Assembly: GCA_005116895.1 (NCBI GenBank)
Contig: SWDO01000005.1
Location: 198,551-235,364 of the forward strand
Reading direction: 5' to 3'
Length of the DNA: 36,814 nucleotides
Origin: Nitrospira sp.
GTDB taxonomy: Bacteria > Nitrospirota > Nitrospiria > Nitrospirales > Nitrospiraceae
Positions 16,079 through 24,388 of the stretch are shown one piece after another; within the stretch, counting starts at the first letter, position 1; each line of letters starts with the position of its first letter. The position numbers and the translations under genes were made by a program. The notes under the pieces are model-generated. The model was not told the DNA's origin. It ran no database searches and saw nothing but the letters and a program-made list of their open reading frames with translations.

Positions 16079-16852
16079 TCAGTGGTCTTGGGCTGAACCT
16101 TCTGTCTTGCCGCCCGCATAACGGTTGTGCAATTTACGGGGTGGGTTGGTGCGTGCGCGGATTCGTAGGTTGATCATCTCGACGGCAACTGAGAAGGCCA
16201 TCGCAAAGTAAATATACCCCTTCGGAACGTGGACATCGAACCCTTCCACCATCAGCGTCACTCCGACAAGGATCAAGAACGATAGCGCGAGTATCTTGAT
16301 CGTTGGATGGGCATCGACGAATTCACCGATCGAACGGGCTGCAAACAACATGACGAGCACCGCTATGATAATCGCCGTCGCCATGACAGAGACGTCATCA
16401 ACGAGACCAACGGCCGTGATGACAGAATCTAACGAGAAGACGACATCGAGCACAGTGATCTGTAACAACATCATCCCGAAATTGGCTGGAACCGACGAGG
16501 CTGCTTGGTCATCTTCGCCCTCTACGCTTTCATGAATTTCGTGAGTGGCTTTCGCGAGGAGAAAGAGTCCACCAATGATGAGAATCAGATCTCGCCCCGA
16601 GATCGCTTGACTCAGTATCGTGAATAAGGGAGCCGTCAGCTCCATCACAAGCGAAATCGAGAATAACAATCCTAGTCGTGCGATCATCGCCAGGCCTAGC
16701 CCAACACGGCGTGCTAGGTTTCGCTGGTGCTGAGGGAGCCGGCTCACGAGGACGGAGATAAAGATGATATTGTCGATCCCGAGGACAATTTCGAGGGCCG
16801 TCAGCGTGCCCAGCGCGATCCACATCTCTGATTGAGTCAACCAATCGAACAT
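16079..16852 (-). CDS. TerC/YgdQ family integral membrane protein
   Basis: 257 residues from the ATG at 16852-16850, preceded by AGAGAGGTGG. About seven membrane helices. The TerC motifs ALEIVLGIDNIIFISVL (about residues 18-34) and TVLDVVFSLDSVITAVGLVDD (about 135-155) carry the conserved acidic residues that are thought to bind metal; SFLILVGVTLMVEGFDVHVPKGYIYFAMAFS closes the domain. It lacks the CBS domains of larger relatives, which matches E. coli YgdQ in length and layout. Members of the TerC superfamily have been linked to tellurite resistance and metal export, manganese in particular; the exact role of this subgroup is unproven. The open frame extends 27 codons upstream without a ribosome site. 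Confidence 0.9.
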   Translation of the reverse strand: MFDWLTQSEMWIALGTLTALEIVLGIDNIIFISVLVSRLPQHQRNLARRVGLGLAMIARLGLLFSISLVMELTAPLFTILSQAISGRDLILIIGGLFLLAKATHEIHESVEGEDDQAASSVPANFGMMLLQITVLDVVFSLDSVITAVGLVDDVSVMATAIIIAVLVMLFAARSIGEFVDAHPTIKILALSFLILVGVTLMVEGFDVHVPKGYIYFAMAFSVAVEMINLRIRARTNPPRKLHNRYAGGKTEGSAQDH

Positions 16853-17215
16853 GCGAATGTCCACCTCTCTAGCAACCAGCCAGACCCCGGATCGAATGCA
16901 GCGTCCCCATGCTCGCGCCCGTCGATGGCACAAGCCTCACAGCTGTCCGCCAGCCTATCGCGTGCAAGCGTGTGTTCGCCTCATCATCACTGACTAATCG
17001 CTCCGAAATCAACAGCCCGATACTCGATGAGGGGTGCAAAACCAGCTGTGCCACGATCACAGAGAAGACGTCGAAATTTTTGGCAGTATGATCAGTGGGA
17101 ACCTAGCTGCGCCCACTCCACTGAGAGATGGCATACGAGATGAGCAACGCGATGACGAGAGTGAGGCGCAATCACAAAGCCATATTGTTCCGTTGGTCAA
17201 TGCCGCCGATCTCGC
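16853..17215. other. Intergenic region, no gene recognised
   Basis: 363 bp between the starts of the TerC-like gene and the end of rsmE. Open frames of about 60 codons occur on both strands without ribosome sites or family resemblance. A hydrophobic stretch of about 20 codons on the minus strand near 17100-17170 is not preceded by a credible start. The promoter of the TerC-like gene should lie here, but I could not place it. Confidence 0.4.
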
Positions 17216-17956
17216 TTAGCTCAGCTCGCCGAGGCGTGATTGAAGAATGCTGATGGCAGCAATGGCGGCTGTTTCAGATCGTAAGATGTGCTGACCACAG
17301 GTAATCAGTCTACTTCCTGCCTGCTCGGCAATCTGCGTTTCCTCTTGGCTCCAGCCACCTTCTGGTCCGATCAAGATCAGTATGGAGCCGGTCGCATCTT
17401 GCGGTAGATTGACCGTTTGCAAACTCTTCCCGTCCCGCCGCTCAACCAGCATGAGGGTGAGCATGCCGGTCGCCACGCTGGTCAGAAGGACTGAGAGAGA
17501 TTGTGGCTTAGCGATGGTGGAGATGCGCCACTGTTCGGATTGCTGGGCAGCTTCTAAGGCGATTCGTTGCCAACGGGCGAGCTGGTGATCCACGCGGTCG
17601 GCTTTCAGTTGCACCACGCTGTGCTGGCTTTCAATCGGCACGATCTCGCTCACGCCGAGTTCAGTCGCCTTCTGAATCACCCAGTCCATCTTTTCACCCT
17701 TGAGCAGTGATTGCCCGAGAATCAGACAAGGTGTCTTGCGCGGTGGTTCCTGGATCGTTTCGAGAATACGTGCAGTGACCGCTTGTTTGGACACACCGGT
17801 AATTTCAACGCGAAACTTTGAGCCCTGTCCACTGTTGAGCCACAGAGTCTCGCCGACTGTGATGCGCAAACTGTCTCGGAGATGGACGAGCACATCGCCG
17901 GTGATCGATATCGTTTGATGATCGATGCGCTCAGGGGAAACAAACAACACAGGCAT
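17216..17956 (-). CDS. rsmE: 16S rRNA m3U1498 methyltransferase RsmE
   Basis: 246 residues, normal length. It methylates N3 of U1498 in 16S rRNA using S-adenosylmethionine and belongs to the SPOUT (knotted) class. The N-terminal PUA-like part (about 1-70) contains HLRDSLRITVGETLWL; the SPOUT part shows KGEKMDWVIQKATELGVSEIVPIESQHSVV, LIGPEGGWSQEE and CGQHILRSETAAIAAIS, which form the cofactor knot. It is the last gene after grpE-dnaK-dnaJ, 39 bp behind dnaJ, an arrangement shared with other bacteria. No purine-rich ribosome site is evident. Confidence 0.95.
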   Translation of the reverse strand: MPVLFVSPERIDHQTISITGDVLVHLRDSLRITVGETLWLNSGQGSKFRVEITGVSKQAVTARILETIQEPPRKTPCLILGQSLLKGEKMDWVIQKATELGVSEIVPIESQHSVVQLKADRVDHQLARWQRIALEAAQQSEQWRISTIAKPQSLSVLLTSVATGMLTLMLVERRDGKSLQTVNLPQDATGSILILIGPEGGWSQEETQIAEQAGSRLITCGQHILRSETAAIAAISILQSRLGELS

Positions 17957-17995
17957 GAGGGACTCAGGGGGATGAACCCGGATGGGTAGGGGAGA

Positions 17996-19129
17996 CTACT
18001 CGAAGAAGGTTTTCATCTTATCGAAGAAGCCGTCGCCGTTGGCTTCCATCGTCATGCCACTTTCTTTCGCGTACTCCATTAGGAGTTCTTTCTGTCGGGC
18101 CGACAATTTCGTGGGGATTTGGACCTTGATCGTATAGACCTGATCGCCTGTCGATCCACCCTTCAGGCTGGGAACCCCTAACCCTTTAATCCGAAGCACC
18201 TTGTCATGTTGTGTGCCGGCCGGCACCTTGATGATGGTTGCCCCCGTGAGAGTCGGGACTTCCACTTTTCCGCCGAGTGCGGCCGTGACGAGATTGACCG
18301 GCACATCACAGGCGATATCGAGCCCCTTGCGATGAAAGATTTTATGGGGTCTGACGGTAACCGCCACGTAAAGATCGCCGGGATGGCCGCCATTGGGGCC
18401 ATGCTCTCCTTCATTGGAGAGACGAAGTCGCATGCCGGTCTCAATACCCGCTGGAATGTGGACGGCAATGGTGCGTTCTTTGTAAACCCGTTGACGTCCT
18501 TGGCAGGTCGAGCAGGGTTCCGTGACAAAGTGACCGGTGCCTTCACACTGACCGCATGGACGACTGACGCTGAAGAACCCCTGCTGAAAGCGAAGCTGCC
18601 CTGCACCTTTGCAGCTGGCGCATGTCTTGATGGACGCCGCTGACTTGGCCCCCGTTCCTTTGCAATCGACGCAGATTTCCCAACGTGGAATTTTGAGCTT
18701 GGCCTCTTTTCCGTACACAGCCTCTTCGAACTCAACCTCGAGGTTGTACTGAAGATCGTTGCCACGCTCGGCCCGAGTTGGCCCGCCTCCTCGCGCTTGG
18801 CCGAAAAAATCTTCGAAGATATCGTTAAAGACCTCCCCGAATCCGCCACGGTTGAAATCGAACCCGTCAAAGCCTGGCCCACCTTGTTGTGCCCCGGCAT
18901 GGCCGAACATGTCGTAGCGTTTCCGCTTTTCTTGATCGCTCAGCGTTTCATAGGCTTCGTTGATCTCTTTAAATTTTTCTTCGGCTGTTTTTTTCTGCTG
19001 ATCGCCGGTATGGAGGTCTGGATGGTGCTGGCGCGCGAGCTTGCGATAGGCTTTTTTGAGATCGTCGTCGGATACGCTTCTATCGACGCCGAGAGTTTCG
19101 TAGTAATCGCGTTTTGACACAGCTGCCAT
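17996..19129 (-). CDS. dnaJ: Molecular chaperone DnaJ (Hsp40)
   Basis: 377 residues with the full type I layout: J domain (about 5-70) with the HPD motif (RQHHPDLH), Gly/Phe-rich region (GGPGFDGFDFNRGGFGEVF), four zinc-binding repeats (CVDCKGTG, CASCKGAG, CGQCEGTG, CSTCQGRQ; the last ends in Gln rather than Gly), and C-terminal substrate-binding domains. It delivers unfolded clients to DnaK and stimulates its ATPase. No ribosome site is visible before the ATG at 19129-19127, while a 13-bp perfect hairpin ends 22 nt upstream, which suggests that its translation or the level of its message is set separately from dnaK. Confidence 0.97.
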   Translation of the reverse strand: MAAVSKRDYYETLGVDRSVSDDDLKKAYRKLARQHHPDLHTGDQQKKTAEEKFKEINEAYETLSDQEKRKRYDMFGHAGAQQGGPGFDGFDFNRGGFGEVFNDIFEDFFGQARGGGPTRAERGNDLQYNLEVEFEEAVYGKEAKLKIPRWEICVDCKGTGAKSAASIKTCASCKGAGQLRFQQGFFSVSRPCGQCEGTGHFVTEPCSTCQGRQRVYKERTIAVHIPAGIETGMRLRLSNEGEHGPNGGHPGDLYVAVTVRPHKIFHRKGLDIACDVPVNLVTAALGGKVEVPTLTGATIIKVPAGTQHDKVLRIKGLGVPSLKGGSTGDQVYTIKVQIPTKLSARQKELLMEYAKESGMTMEANGDGFFDKMKTFFE

Positions 19130-19151
19130 TGCGAATTGAAAGAGGAAATTG

Positions 19152-19180
19152 CTGAGTTCCCGACATGGTCGGGAACTCAG
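19152..19180 (-). promoter_or_regulatory. Perfect 13-bp hairpin between dnaK and dnaJ
   Basis: CTGAGTTCCCGAC (19152-19164) and its exact reverse complement (19168-19180) flank a 3-nt loop, in the 74-bp gap between dnaK and dnaJ. No T run follows in the direction of transcription, so an intrinsic terminator is unlikely. A processing or mRNA-stabilising hairpin, or a partial attenuator that lowers dnaJ relative to dnaK, would fit the position. Confidence 0.75.
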
Positions 19181-19203
19181 GTTGTCTGAGGCGTTATTCT
19201 AGG

Positions 19204-21123
19204 CTATTTTTTGTCCTTGTCCACTTCTTCAAATTCTGCGTCCACGACTTTCTCGTCGGTCTTGGTCTCACCGGTGCTGCCGGATGGCGAGGCGTCTGGT
19301 TGCGGGCCAGGAGATGCGGCGGCTTTCTTGTACATCTCTTCGGCTAACTTGTGCGAAGCCGTCATGAGTGATTGCGTCGCCGATTCAATCGCCTCGGCAT
19401 CCGTGCCTTCGAGTGATTTTTTGACGGCTGCAACAGCATCCTGGATTTTTGTTTTTTCCTCGTCGGAGACTTTGTCGCCATATTCCGTAATGTTTTTCTC
19501 CGTTTGATAGACGAGATTATCGGCCTGGTTCTTGGCTTCCGCTAGCTTGCGGCGTTTCTTATCGTCTTCCGTATGCGATTGCGCGTCCCGAACAAATTTC
19601 TCGACTTCATCCTTGCTCAGCCCGCTGGACGCTGTGATCTTGATGGATTGCTCTTTCTGTGTGGCCAGATCCTTTGCGGATACATGCACGATGCCGTTGG
19701 CATCGATATCGAACGTCACTTCAATCTGCGGCATGCCGCGTGGCGCTGGTGGAATACCGACCAAGTCGAACTGCCCAAGCAGTTTGTTGTCATTGGCCAT
19801 GTCCCGTTCACCTTGAAACACGCGGATCGTGACGGCTGTTTGACTATCAGCCGCCGTCGAGAACACTTGGCTTTTTTTGGTTGGAACAGTCGTGTTGCGC
19901 TCAATGAGCTTGGTGAATACGCCACCGAGCGTCTCAATGCCAAGCGATAATGGAGTAACATCGAGCAGCAGCACGTCTTTGACTTCGCCCTTGAGAACTC
20001 CGCCTTGAATGCCGGCTCCGATGGCGACGACTTCGTCTGGATTCACCCCACGGTGCGGTTCTTTTCCAAAGAAGTCTTTCACGATCTGAATCACCCTTGG
20101 CATGCGGGTCATACCACCGACCAGCACGATTTCCTGAATATCCTTGGCCGTGACGCCCGCATCGGACAAGGCCTTGCGGCAGGGTTCAATCGTGCGTTGA
20201 ATGAGATCATCGACCAGCTGCTCCAGCTTGGCCCGTGTGAGCTTGGTGACCATATGCTTGGGGCCGCTGGCATCGGCGGTGATGAACGGCAAATTGATCT
20301 CCGTTTCTTGAGACGAAGAAAGCTCGATCTTGGCTCGTTCCGCCGATTCCTTCAGGCGTTGGAGCGCCATCCGGTCTTTCCGCAAGTCGATGCCCTGGTC
20401 TTTCTTGAACTCGTCGACCAACCAATCCATCACGCGGAGATCGAAGTCATCACCCCCGAGGTACGTATCGCCATTAGTGGATTTCACCTCGAAGACGCCT
20501 TCACCGATTTCAAGGACGGAGACGTCAAAGGTGCCGCCGCCCAAGTCATACACGGCGATTCGCTCGTCTTTCTTCTTATCCAGACCGTAGGCGAGGGAGG
20601 CCGCTGTCGGCTCATTGATGATACGCAAGACGTTGAGCCCGGCAATCTGACCGGCATCTTTGGTCGCCTGGCGTTGGCTGTCGTCAAAATACGCGGGGAC
20701 GGTCACCACGGCCTCAGTGACCTTTTCACCGAGATAGTCTTCAGCCGTCTGTCGCATTTTCTGCAGAATCATGGCGGAGACTTCCGGTGGGCTATAGCGT
20801 TTACCACGCAATTCCACGTGCGCATCACCGTTATCGGCCTCAACCACCTTGTACGGAAGCCGCTTCATGGCTTCCTGAACTTCGCGGCTCTTGAACTTGC
20901 GCCCCATCAAACGCTTCACGGAGTAAATAGTGTTCTCGGGATTGGTGATTGCTTGCCGTTTCGCAATTTGTCCCACTAACCGTTCGGTTTTGTCAGTGAT
21001 GCCGACAACGGAAGGAGTGGTCCGGCTCCCTTCGGCGTTGGCAATCACGACGGGGTCTCCGCCGCTCATAATCGCCACACAAGAATTGGTGGTCCCGAGA
21101 TCGATACCGATGACTTTACCCAT
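19204..21123 (-). CDS. dnaK: Molecular chaperone DnaK (Hsp70)
   Basis: 639 residues, standard length. The ATPase domain (about 1-380) starts [20 protein letters not shown] and contains [16 protein letters not shown] and the [17 protein letters not shown] segment. The substrate-binding domain (about 385-505) carries [20 protein letters not shown], and the helical lid ends in a low-complexity tail and [14 protein letters not shown], the conserved EEVD-like bacterial end. AAGGAAGGAG lies 8 nt before the ATG. It binds and refolds hydrophobic segments in an ATP cycle driven by DnaJ and GrpE, whose genes flank it. I saw no CIRCE element and no hrcA in the window, so HrcA control is not supported. 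Confidence 0.98.
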   Translation of the reverse strand: MGKVIGIDLGTTNSCVAIMSGGDPVVIANAEGSRTTPSVVGITDKTERLVGQIAKRQAITNPENTIYSVKRLMGRKFKSREVQEAMKRLPYKVVEADNGDAHVELRGKRYSPPEVSAMILQKMRQTAEDYLGEKVTEAVVTVPAYFDDSQRQATKDAGQIAGLNVLRIINEPTAASLAYGLDKKKDERIAVYDLGGGTFDVSVLEIGEGVFEVKSTNGDTYLGGDDFDLRVMDWLVDEFKKDQGIDLRKDRMALQRLKESAERAKIELSSSQETEINLPFITADASGPKHMVTKLTRAKLEQLVDDLIQRTIEPCRKALSDAGVTAKDIQEIVLVGGMTRMPRVIQIVKDFFGKEPHRGVNPDEVVAIGAGIQGGVLKGEVKDVLLLDVTPLSLGIETLGGVFTKLIERNTTVPTKKSQVFSTAADSQTAVTIRVFQGERDMANDNKLLGQFDLVGIPPAPRGMPQIEVTFDIDANGIVHVSAKDLATQKEQSIKITASSGLSKDEVEKFVRDAQSHTEDDKKRRKLAEAKNQADNLVYQTEKNITEYGDKVSDEEKTKIQDAVAAVKKSLEGTDAEAIESATQSLMTASHKLAEEMYKKAAASPGPQPDASPSGSTGETKTDEKVVDAEFEEVDKDKK

Positions 21124-21164
21124 TGGTGAACTCCTTCCTTCTCGACAACGACGACCGAATCAGG

Positions 21165-21749
21165 TCAATGCGTCGTTGAGTCATGTTCGCTTGGATTGGC
21201 CGGCCCTGACGACACACTGACCATGGCCGCTCGGAGAATCCGGTCGTGCAACCGATACCCTTTTTGAAACTCGTCCAATACTTTATTGGCCGGCACGTCG
21301 TTCGATGGTCCGTACGAGACGGCTTGATGGGCGCTTGGATCGAACTCCTGGCCGGTCGCTTCGATCGCCTGCACGCCGAACTTAGTCAGGGTCCCGGAAA
21401 GTTGCTTGAGCGTCAGTTCCACACCCTGCACAAGCGATGAATCGCCACCGCTTGTTCGAGCCGCTTTGATCGCCCGCTCCATGTTATCGACCACCGGCAG
21501 CAGCTCTTTGAGAATCTGTTCATTCCCAAATCGAATCTGCTCACGCTGGTCGCGCTGTATCAGCCGTTTGTAGTTTTCAAATTCCGCAGCCAGCCGGAGG
21601 TACTTGTCATTGAGCGCGGTACACTCTTCAGTCTTACTGGCCAGTTCATCCTGAACTGAGGAGCCTGTTACGTCCATCACCGGTGAAGCTTCCTCTAAGT
21701 TCTCGATTGTATTGGCGTTTGGTTTTTTCTGTTCTTGATCGTGACTCAT
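21165..21749 (-). CDS. grpE: Nucleotide exchange factor GrpE
   Basis: 194 residues. The N-terminal 45 residues are acidic and disordered; a long helix follows (ECTALNDKYLRLAAEFENYK, about 42-62) and then the family block RFGNEQILKELLPVVDNMERAIKAA, then VQAIEATGQEFDPSAHQAVSYGP and the C-terminal beta domain (VLDEFQKGYRLHDRILRAAMVSVS). GrpE opens the DnaK nucleotide pocket to release ADP. It lies 41 bp before dnaK and 95 bp after coaX, so a promoter of its own may sit in that gap. Confidence 0.96.
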   Translation of the reverse strand: MSHDQEQKKPNANTIENLEEASPVMDVTGSSVQDELASKTEECTALNDKYLRLAAEFENYKRLIQRDQREQIRFGNEQILKELLPVVDNMERAIKAARTSGGDSSLVQGVELTLKQLSGTLTKFGVQAIEATGQEFDPSAHQAVSYGPSNDVPANKVLDEFQKGYRLHDRILRAAMVSVSSGPANPSEHDSTTH

Positions 21750-21844
21750 CCTGATACCTATACAAGCGTGGAGATATCCATAGGAGGAGAGAAGTCAACG
21801 GGTAAGAGAAAAATAAAATGAGGTGGGTACGAAGAAGACTAGAC

Positions 21845-22636
21845 CTACTGCGTCAGACTCGCGCCGCGGGCACGGCGATAGAGGAGTTCAAGCCCATGAA
21901 GGGTTAAAAACGGTTCAAGATGTTGAATCGATCGCGCCTCTGGCGCGATCACTGAGGCCAATCCACCCGTGGCGATCACATATGACGTGCGCCCCATTTC
22001 CCTTTCCATCCGCTGAACAAGCGTGTCCACGAGACCCGCATAGCCGAAGATAAGCCCCGATTGAATACTACTGGCGGTATCGGTTCCAATGACGGTCTTA
22101 GGTCGGGCGAGTTCAACTTTGCTCAACTTCGCCGCTCTGGTAAACAGCGCCTCCGCGGAAATGGTCAGACCCGGTGCGATCACCCCTCCGAGATACTCTC
22201 CATCTCGGTTGACGGCACAAAACGTCGTCGCGGTGCCGAAATCGACGATGATGAGATCACGGTGAAACTTCTCATAGGCCGCCGCCGCATTCACAATGCG
22301 ATCGCTTCCGATCTCTTTCGGATTTGAGTATTTCAGCGTGAGACCTGTATCCATGTCGGGAGAAACGATGATTGGGGTGGAGCCAAAGGACGTTTCAATC
22401 ATCGACTCAAACGTCTCCGTGAGGGCAGGAACGACACTAGAGATGATCGCGCCGGTGATGTGCGCCGGGAGGCGTCCATCTCGGGCCATGAGGCTGAGGC
22501 ACAGGACGCCATACTCATCGGCCGTAGTCTTGGGATCGGTCGCCAAGCGCCAATGGGTCAGCAGAGTCGATCCGTCGAAGATCCCTGCGACCACGTTAGT
22601 GTTCCCGATGTCGACCGCTAAAAGCATCGCGCTCAT
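21845..22636 (-). CDS. coaX: Type III pantothenate kinase
   Basis: 263 residues. It phosphorylates pantothenate, the first step of coenzyme A synthesis. ASKHA-fold signatures: phosphate loop LAVDIGNTNVVAGIFDG (about 5-21), GSDRIVNAAAAYEKF, VDFGTATTFCAV with the catalytic Asp, GGVIAPGLTIS and FGYAGLVD near the middle, and YVIATGGLA near the end. It begins 24 bp after birA, in the same order as in many bacteria where birA and coaX are adjacent. A second ATG at codon 4 is equally possible as start. A 21-nt palindrome lies in its 3' part. Confidence 0.96.
   Translation of the reverse strand: MSAMLLAVDIGNTNVVAGIFDGSTLLTHWRLATDPKTTADEYGVLCLSLMARDGRLPAHITGAIISSVVPALTETFESMIETSFGSTPIIVSPDMDTGLTLKYSNPKEIGSDRIVNAAAAYEKFHRDLIIVDFGTATTFCAVNRDGEYLGGVIAPGLTISAEALFTRAAKLSKVELARPKTVIGTDTASSIQSGLIFGYAGLVDTLVQRMEREMGRTSYVIATGGLASVIAPEARSIQHLEPFLTLHGLELLYRRARGASLTQ
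21930..21950. repeat. Perfect palindrome (9-bp arms, 3-nt loop) inside coaX
   Basis: GATCGCGCC (21930-21938) and GGCGCGATC (21942-21950) are exact inverted arms around TCT. It encodes the segment VIAPEARSIQ near the C-terminus of the kinase. Confidence 0.5.
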
Positions 22637-22660
22637 TCTACCCGGCCTCCTGCATTTTCG

Positions 22661-23500
22661 CTACTCTCTCAGATGGATGACATCCGCTGCACGGACATCG
22701 ACGAGGGGCATCGGTTGTGACCGAGGGTGAGTCGGCATGGTTCTCACTTGTAGCGCGCCATCGGCAGAAAGCGCCTCTGCGATGCCGACGATTGGATGAT
22801 CATTTGTGAACAGGACACGAATGTGGCGCCCCAACGTGGCACAGCGAGCCGTATAGGCCTGTCGCAGGCGGACAGATCCGGAAGATCGAAGCTCGCCAAG
22901 ACACTGTTCAAGATCCAGGAGCAGTTGCGCAATGAGCCGATTGCGGTCGATCGGCTGTCGCGAGGCCTCCACTAATGAGGTCGCAATTAGCTGCAATTCT
23001 TCGGGGAAAGATGACGGAGGGACATTCACGTTGAGCCCAATTCCAATTACCACGACCGGATCATTGGTGGTGGCCACGCTGCTCTCGCAGAGAATCCCGC
23101 CGACTTTGCGTTCATGGAGAAGCAGGTCGTTCGGCCACTTCAGCGAAAGGGACACCGCCGCCGTCTGTTGAATCGCCTCGGTGACGGCCAGTGCGCTGAC
23201 AAGCGGCACCCAGGATAACCATTGTGAAAGCGATAGGTTTCCACCCATCCCACGTACAATGATGGAGCAATAGATATTCAACCCCGGCGGAGAGAACCAG
23301 GCGCGCCCATGTCGGCCGTAGCCACCTGACTGGCTTTCCGCAATCACGACAGTCCCGTGCGGCGCACCCGCTCGCGCCAGAGCAGCCGCCTCCGTGTTGG
23401 TCGAGGGGAGATCTTGGTGCAGATACAAGGTTTGCCCAAGTGACTCGGTCGCCAGGGTGCTGCGAATACGATCGAGGCTGAGTGGGGCAGAGGACGACAT
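22661..23500 (-). CDS. birA: Biotin-[acetyl-CoA-carboxylase] ligase, short form without DNA-binding domain
   Basis: 279 residues from the ATG at 23500-23498; a TTG immediately upstream is a less likely start. It activates biotin as biotinyl-AMP and transfers it to the carboxylase carrier protein. Catalytic motifs: LPSTNTEAAALA, GGYGRHGRAWFSPPG (the GRGRxGR-type loop), LSLKWPNDLLLHERKVGGILCE and VVIGIGLNVN. The protein begins directly with the ligase domain, so it lacks the helix-turn-helix of E. coli BirA and should not act as a repressor. Its start is 3 bp past the nadC stop, so translation is probably coupled. Confidence 0.94.
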   Translation of the reverse strand: MSSSAPLSLDRIRSTLATESLGQTLYLHQDLPSTNTEAAALARAGAPHGTVVIAESQSGGYGRHGRAWFSPPGLNIYCSIIVRGMGGNLSLSQWLSWVPLVSALAVTEAIQQTAAVSLSLKWPNDLLLHERKVGGILCESSVATTNDPVVVIGIGLNVNVPPSSFPEELQLIATSLVEASRQPIDRNRLIAQLLLDLEQCLGELRSSGSVRLRQAYTARCATLGRHIRVLFTNDHPIVGIAEALSADGALQVRTMPTHPRSQPMPLVDVRAADVIHLRE

Positions 23501-23503
23501 CAA

Positions 23504-24385
23504 CTACGAACGCCGGCGTCGTGAAGGCCGAGCCAGCGTGATGACAAGGCTGACTGTTGCTGCCGGGGCAGAATGGGTGAGCGCTCCAATGGAGATGCGA
23601 TCGGCGCCGGCTACAGCCATGGCTCGGACGTTCTTCAGAGTGATGCCGCCCGACACTTCCACCAGAGCCTGCTTCTTGATCAATGCTACGGCACGTCGAA
23701 CCAGGTCCGGAGCCATGTTATCCAGCAGAATAATATCAGGCTTTCCTGAGAGCGCGTGCCGGACCTCAGAGAGGGATTCTACCTCGACGATAATCGGGAG
23801 CGCGCTTGAGCGACGGGCGTGCGCGAGTCGACAGGCCCGTTCAACTGGTCGTCGAGTGCGGTGGAGGAGGGCCAGATGGTTGTCTTTGATCAGAATGCCG
23901 TCACCCAATGATCGGCGGTGGTTGATCCCTCCGCCAAGCGATACGGCCCACTTTTGAAGCGCGCGCCAGCCGGGAAGCGTTTTCCTGGTATCCAGAATAC
24001 TGGCGGGGTAGCCACGCACGGCGTGGCAGAACCGTTGCGTCACGGTGGCGATCCCGGACAGGTGTTGAAGAAAGTTCAAGGCAACCCGCTCTGCATGTAA
24101 GATAGACCGCCCATCACCCTCGATCCGAAGAAGAGGCTCTCCATTCTTAGCTTGGTCGCCGTCTCGTTTGGAAACCGACAACCGCAGGGAAGGATCGACC
24201 ATGAGAAAGGTTTGCACCGCTGCGGCCATGCCTGCCACAACCATCGGCTGTTGCGCGATGATCTCAGCACGAGCCAGCACCGGAGATAAAAAGATTGATG
24301 CAGTCGTAGCATCTCCCTGAGCCAGATCTTCTTCGAGTCCTTGACGCACGGCGCGACGGATCTCTGCAGCAGGGAGGGTGGCCAT
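23504..24385 (-). CDS. nadC: Nicotinate-nucleotide pyrophosphorylase (quinolinate phosphoribosyltransferase)
   Basis: 293 residues, family length. It converts quinolinate and PRPP to nicotinate mononucleotide in de novo NAD synthesis. Motifs: DATTASIF near the N-terminus, HAERVALNFLQHLSGIAT, LDTRKTLPGWRALQKWAVSLGG, NHRRSLGDGILIKDNHLAL, VEVESLSEVRHAL and the C-terminal VEVSGGITLKNVRAMAVAGADRISIGALTHS. The ATG is 3 bp beyond the valS stop, which implies coupling. nadA and nadB are not in the window. Confidence 0.96.
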   Translation of the reverse strand: MATLPAAEIRRAVRQGLEEDLAQGDATTASIFLSPVLARAEIIAQQPMVVAGMAAAVQTFLMVDPSLRLSVSKRDGDQAKNGEPLLRIEGDGRSILHAERVALNFLQHLSGIATVTQRFCHAVRGYPASILDTRKTLPGWRALQKWAVSLGGGINHRRSLGDGILIKDNHLALLHRTRRPVERACRLAHARRSSALPIIVEVESLSEVRHALSGKPDIILLDNMAPDLVRRAVALIKKQALVEVSGGITLKNVRAMAVAGADRISIGALTHSAPAATVSLVITLARPSRRRRS

Positions 24386-24388
24386 ATC

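Noticed and set aside
17034..17219. 61-codon plus-strand open frame downstream of rsmE
   Set aside because: No ribosome site, hydrophilic random-looking composition, and it runs into the end of rsmE on the opposite strand.
20005..20979. Long plus-strand open frame (324 codons) opposite dnaK
   Set aside because: It is fully antisense to dnaK and has no ribosome site; long antisense frames opposite dnaK arise from its codon bias.
21750..21844. CIRCE element or sigma-32 promoter before grpE
   Set aside because: I looked for TTAGCACTC-N9-GAGTGCTAA and for CTTGAA/CCCCAT at the right spacing. A TTGACT is present on the minus strand, but no matching -10 is at proper distance.
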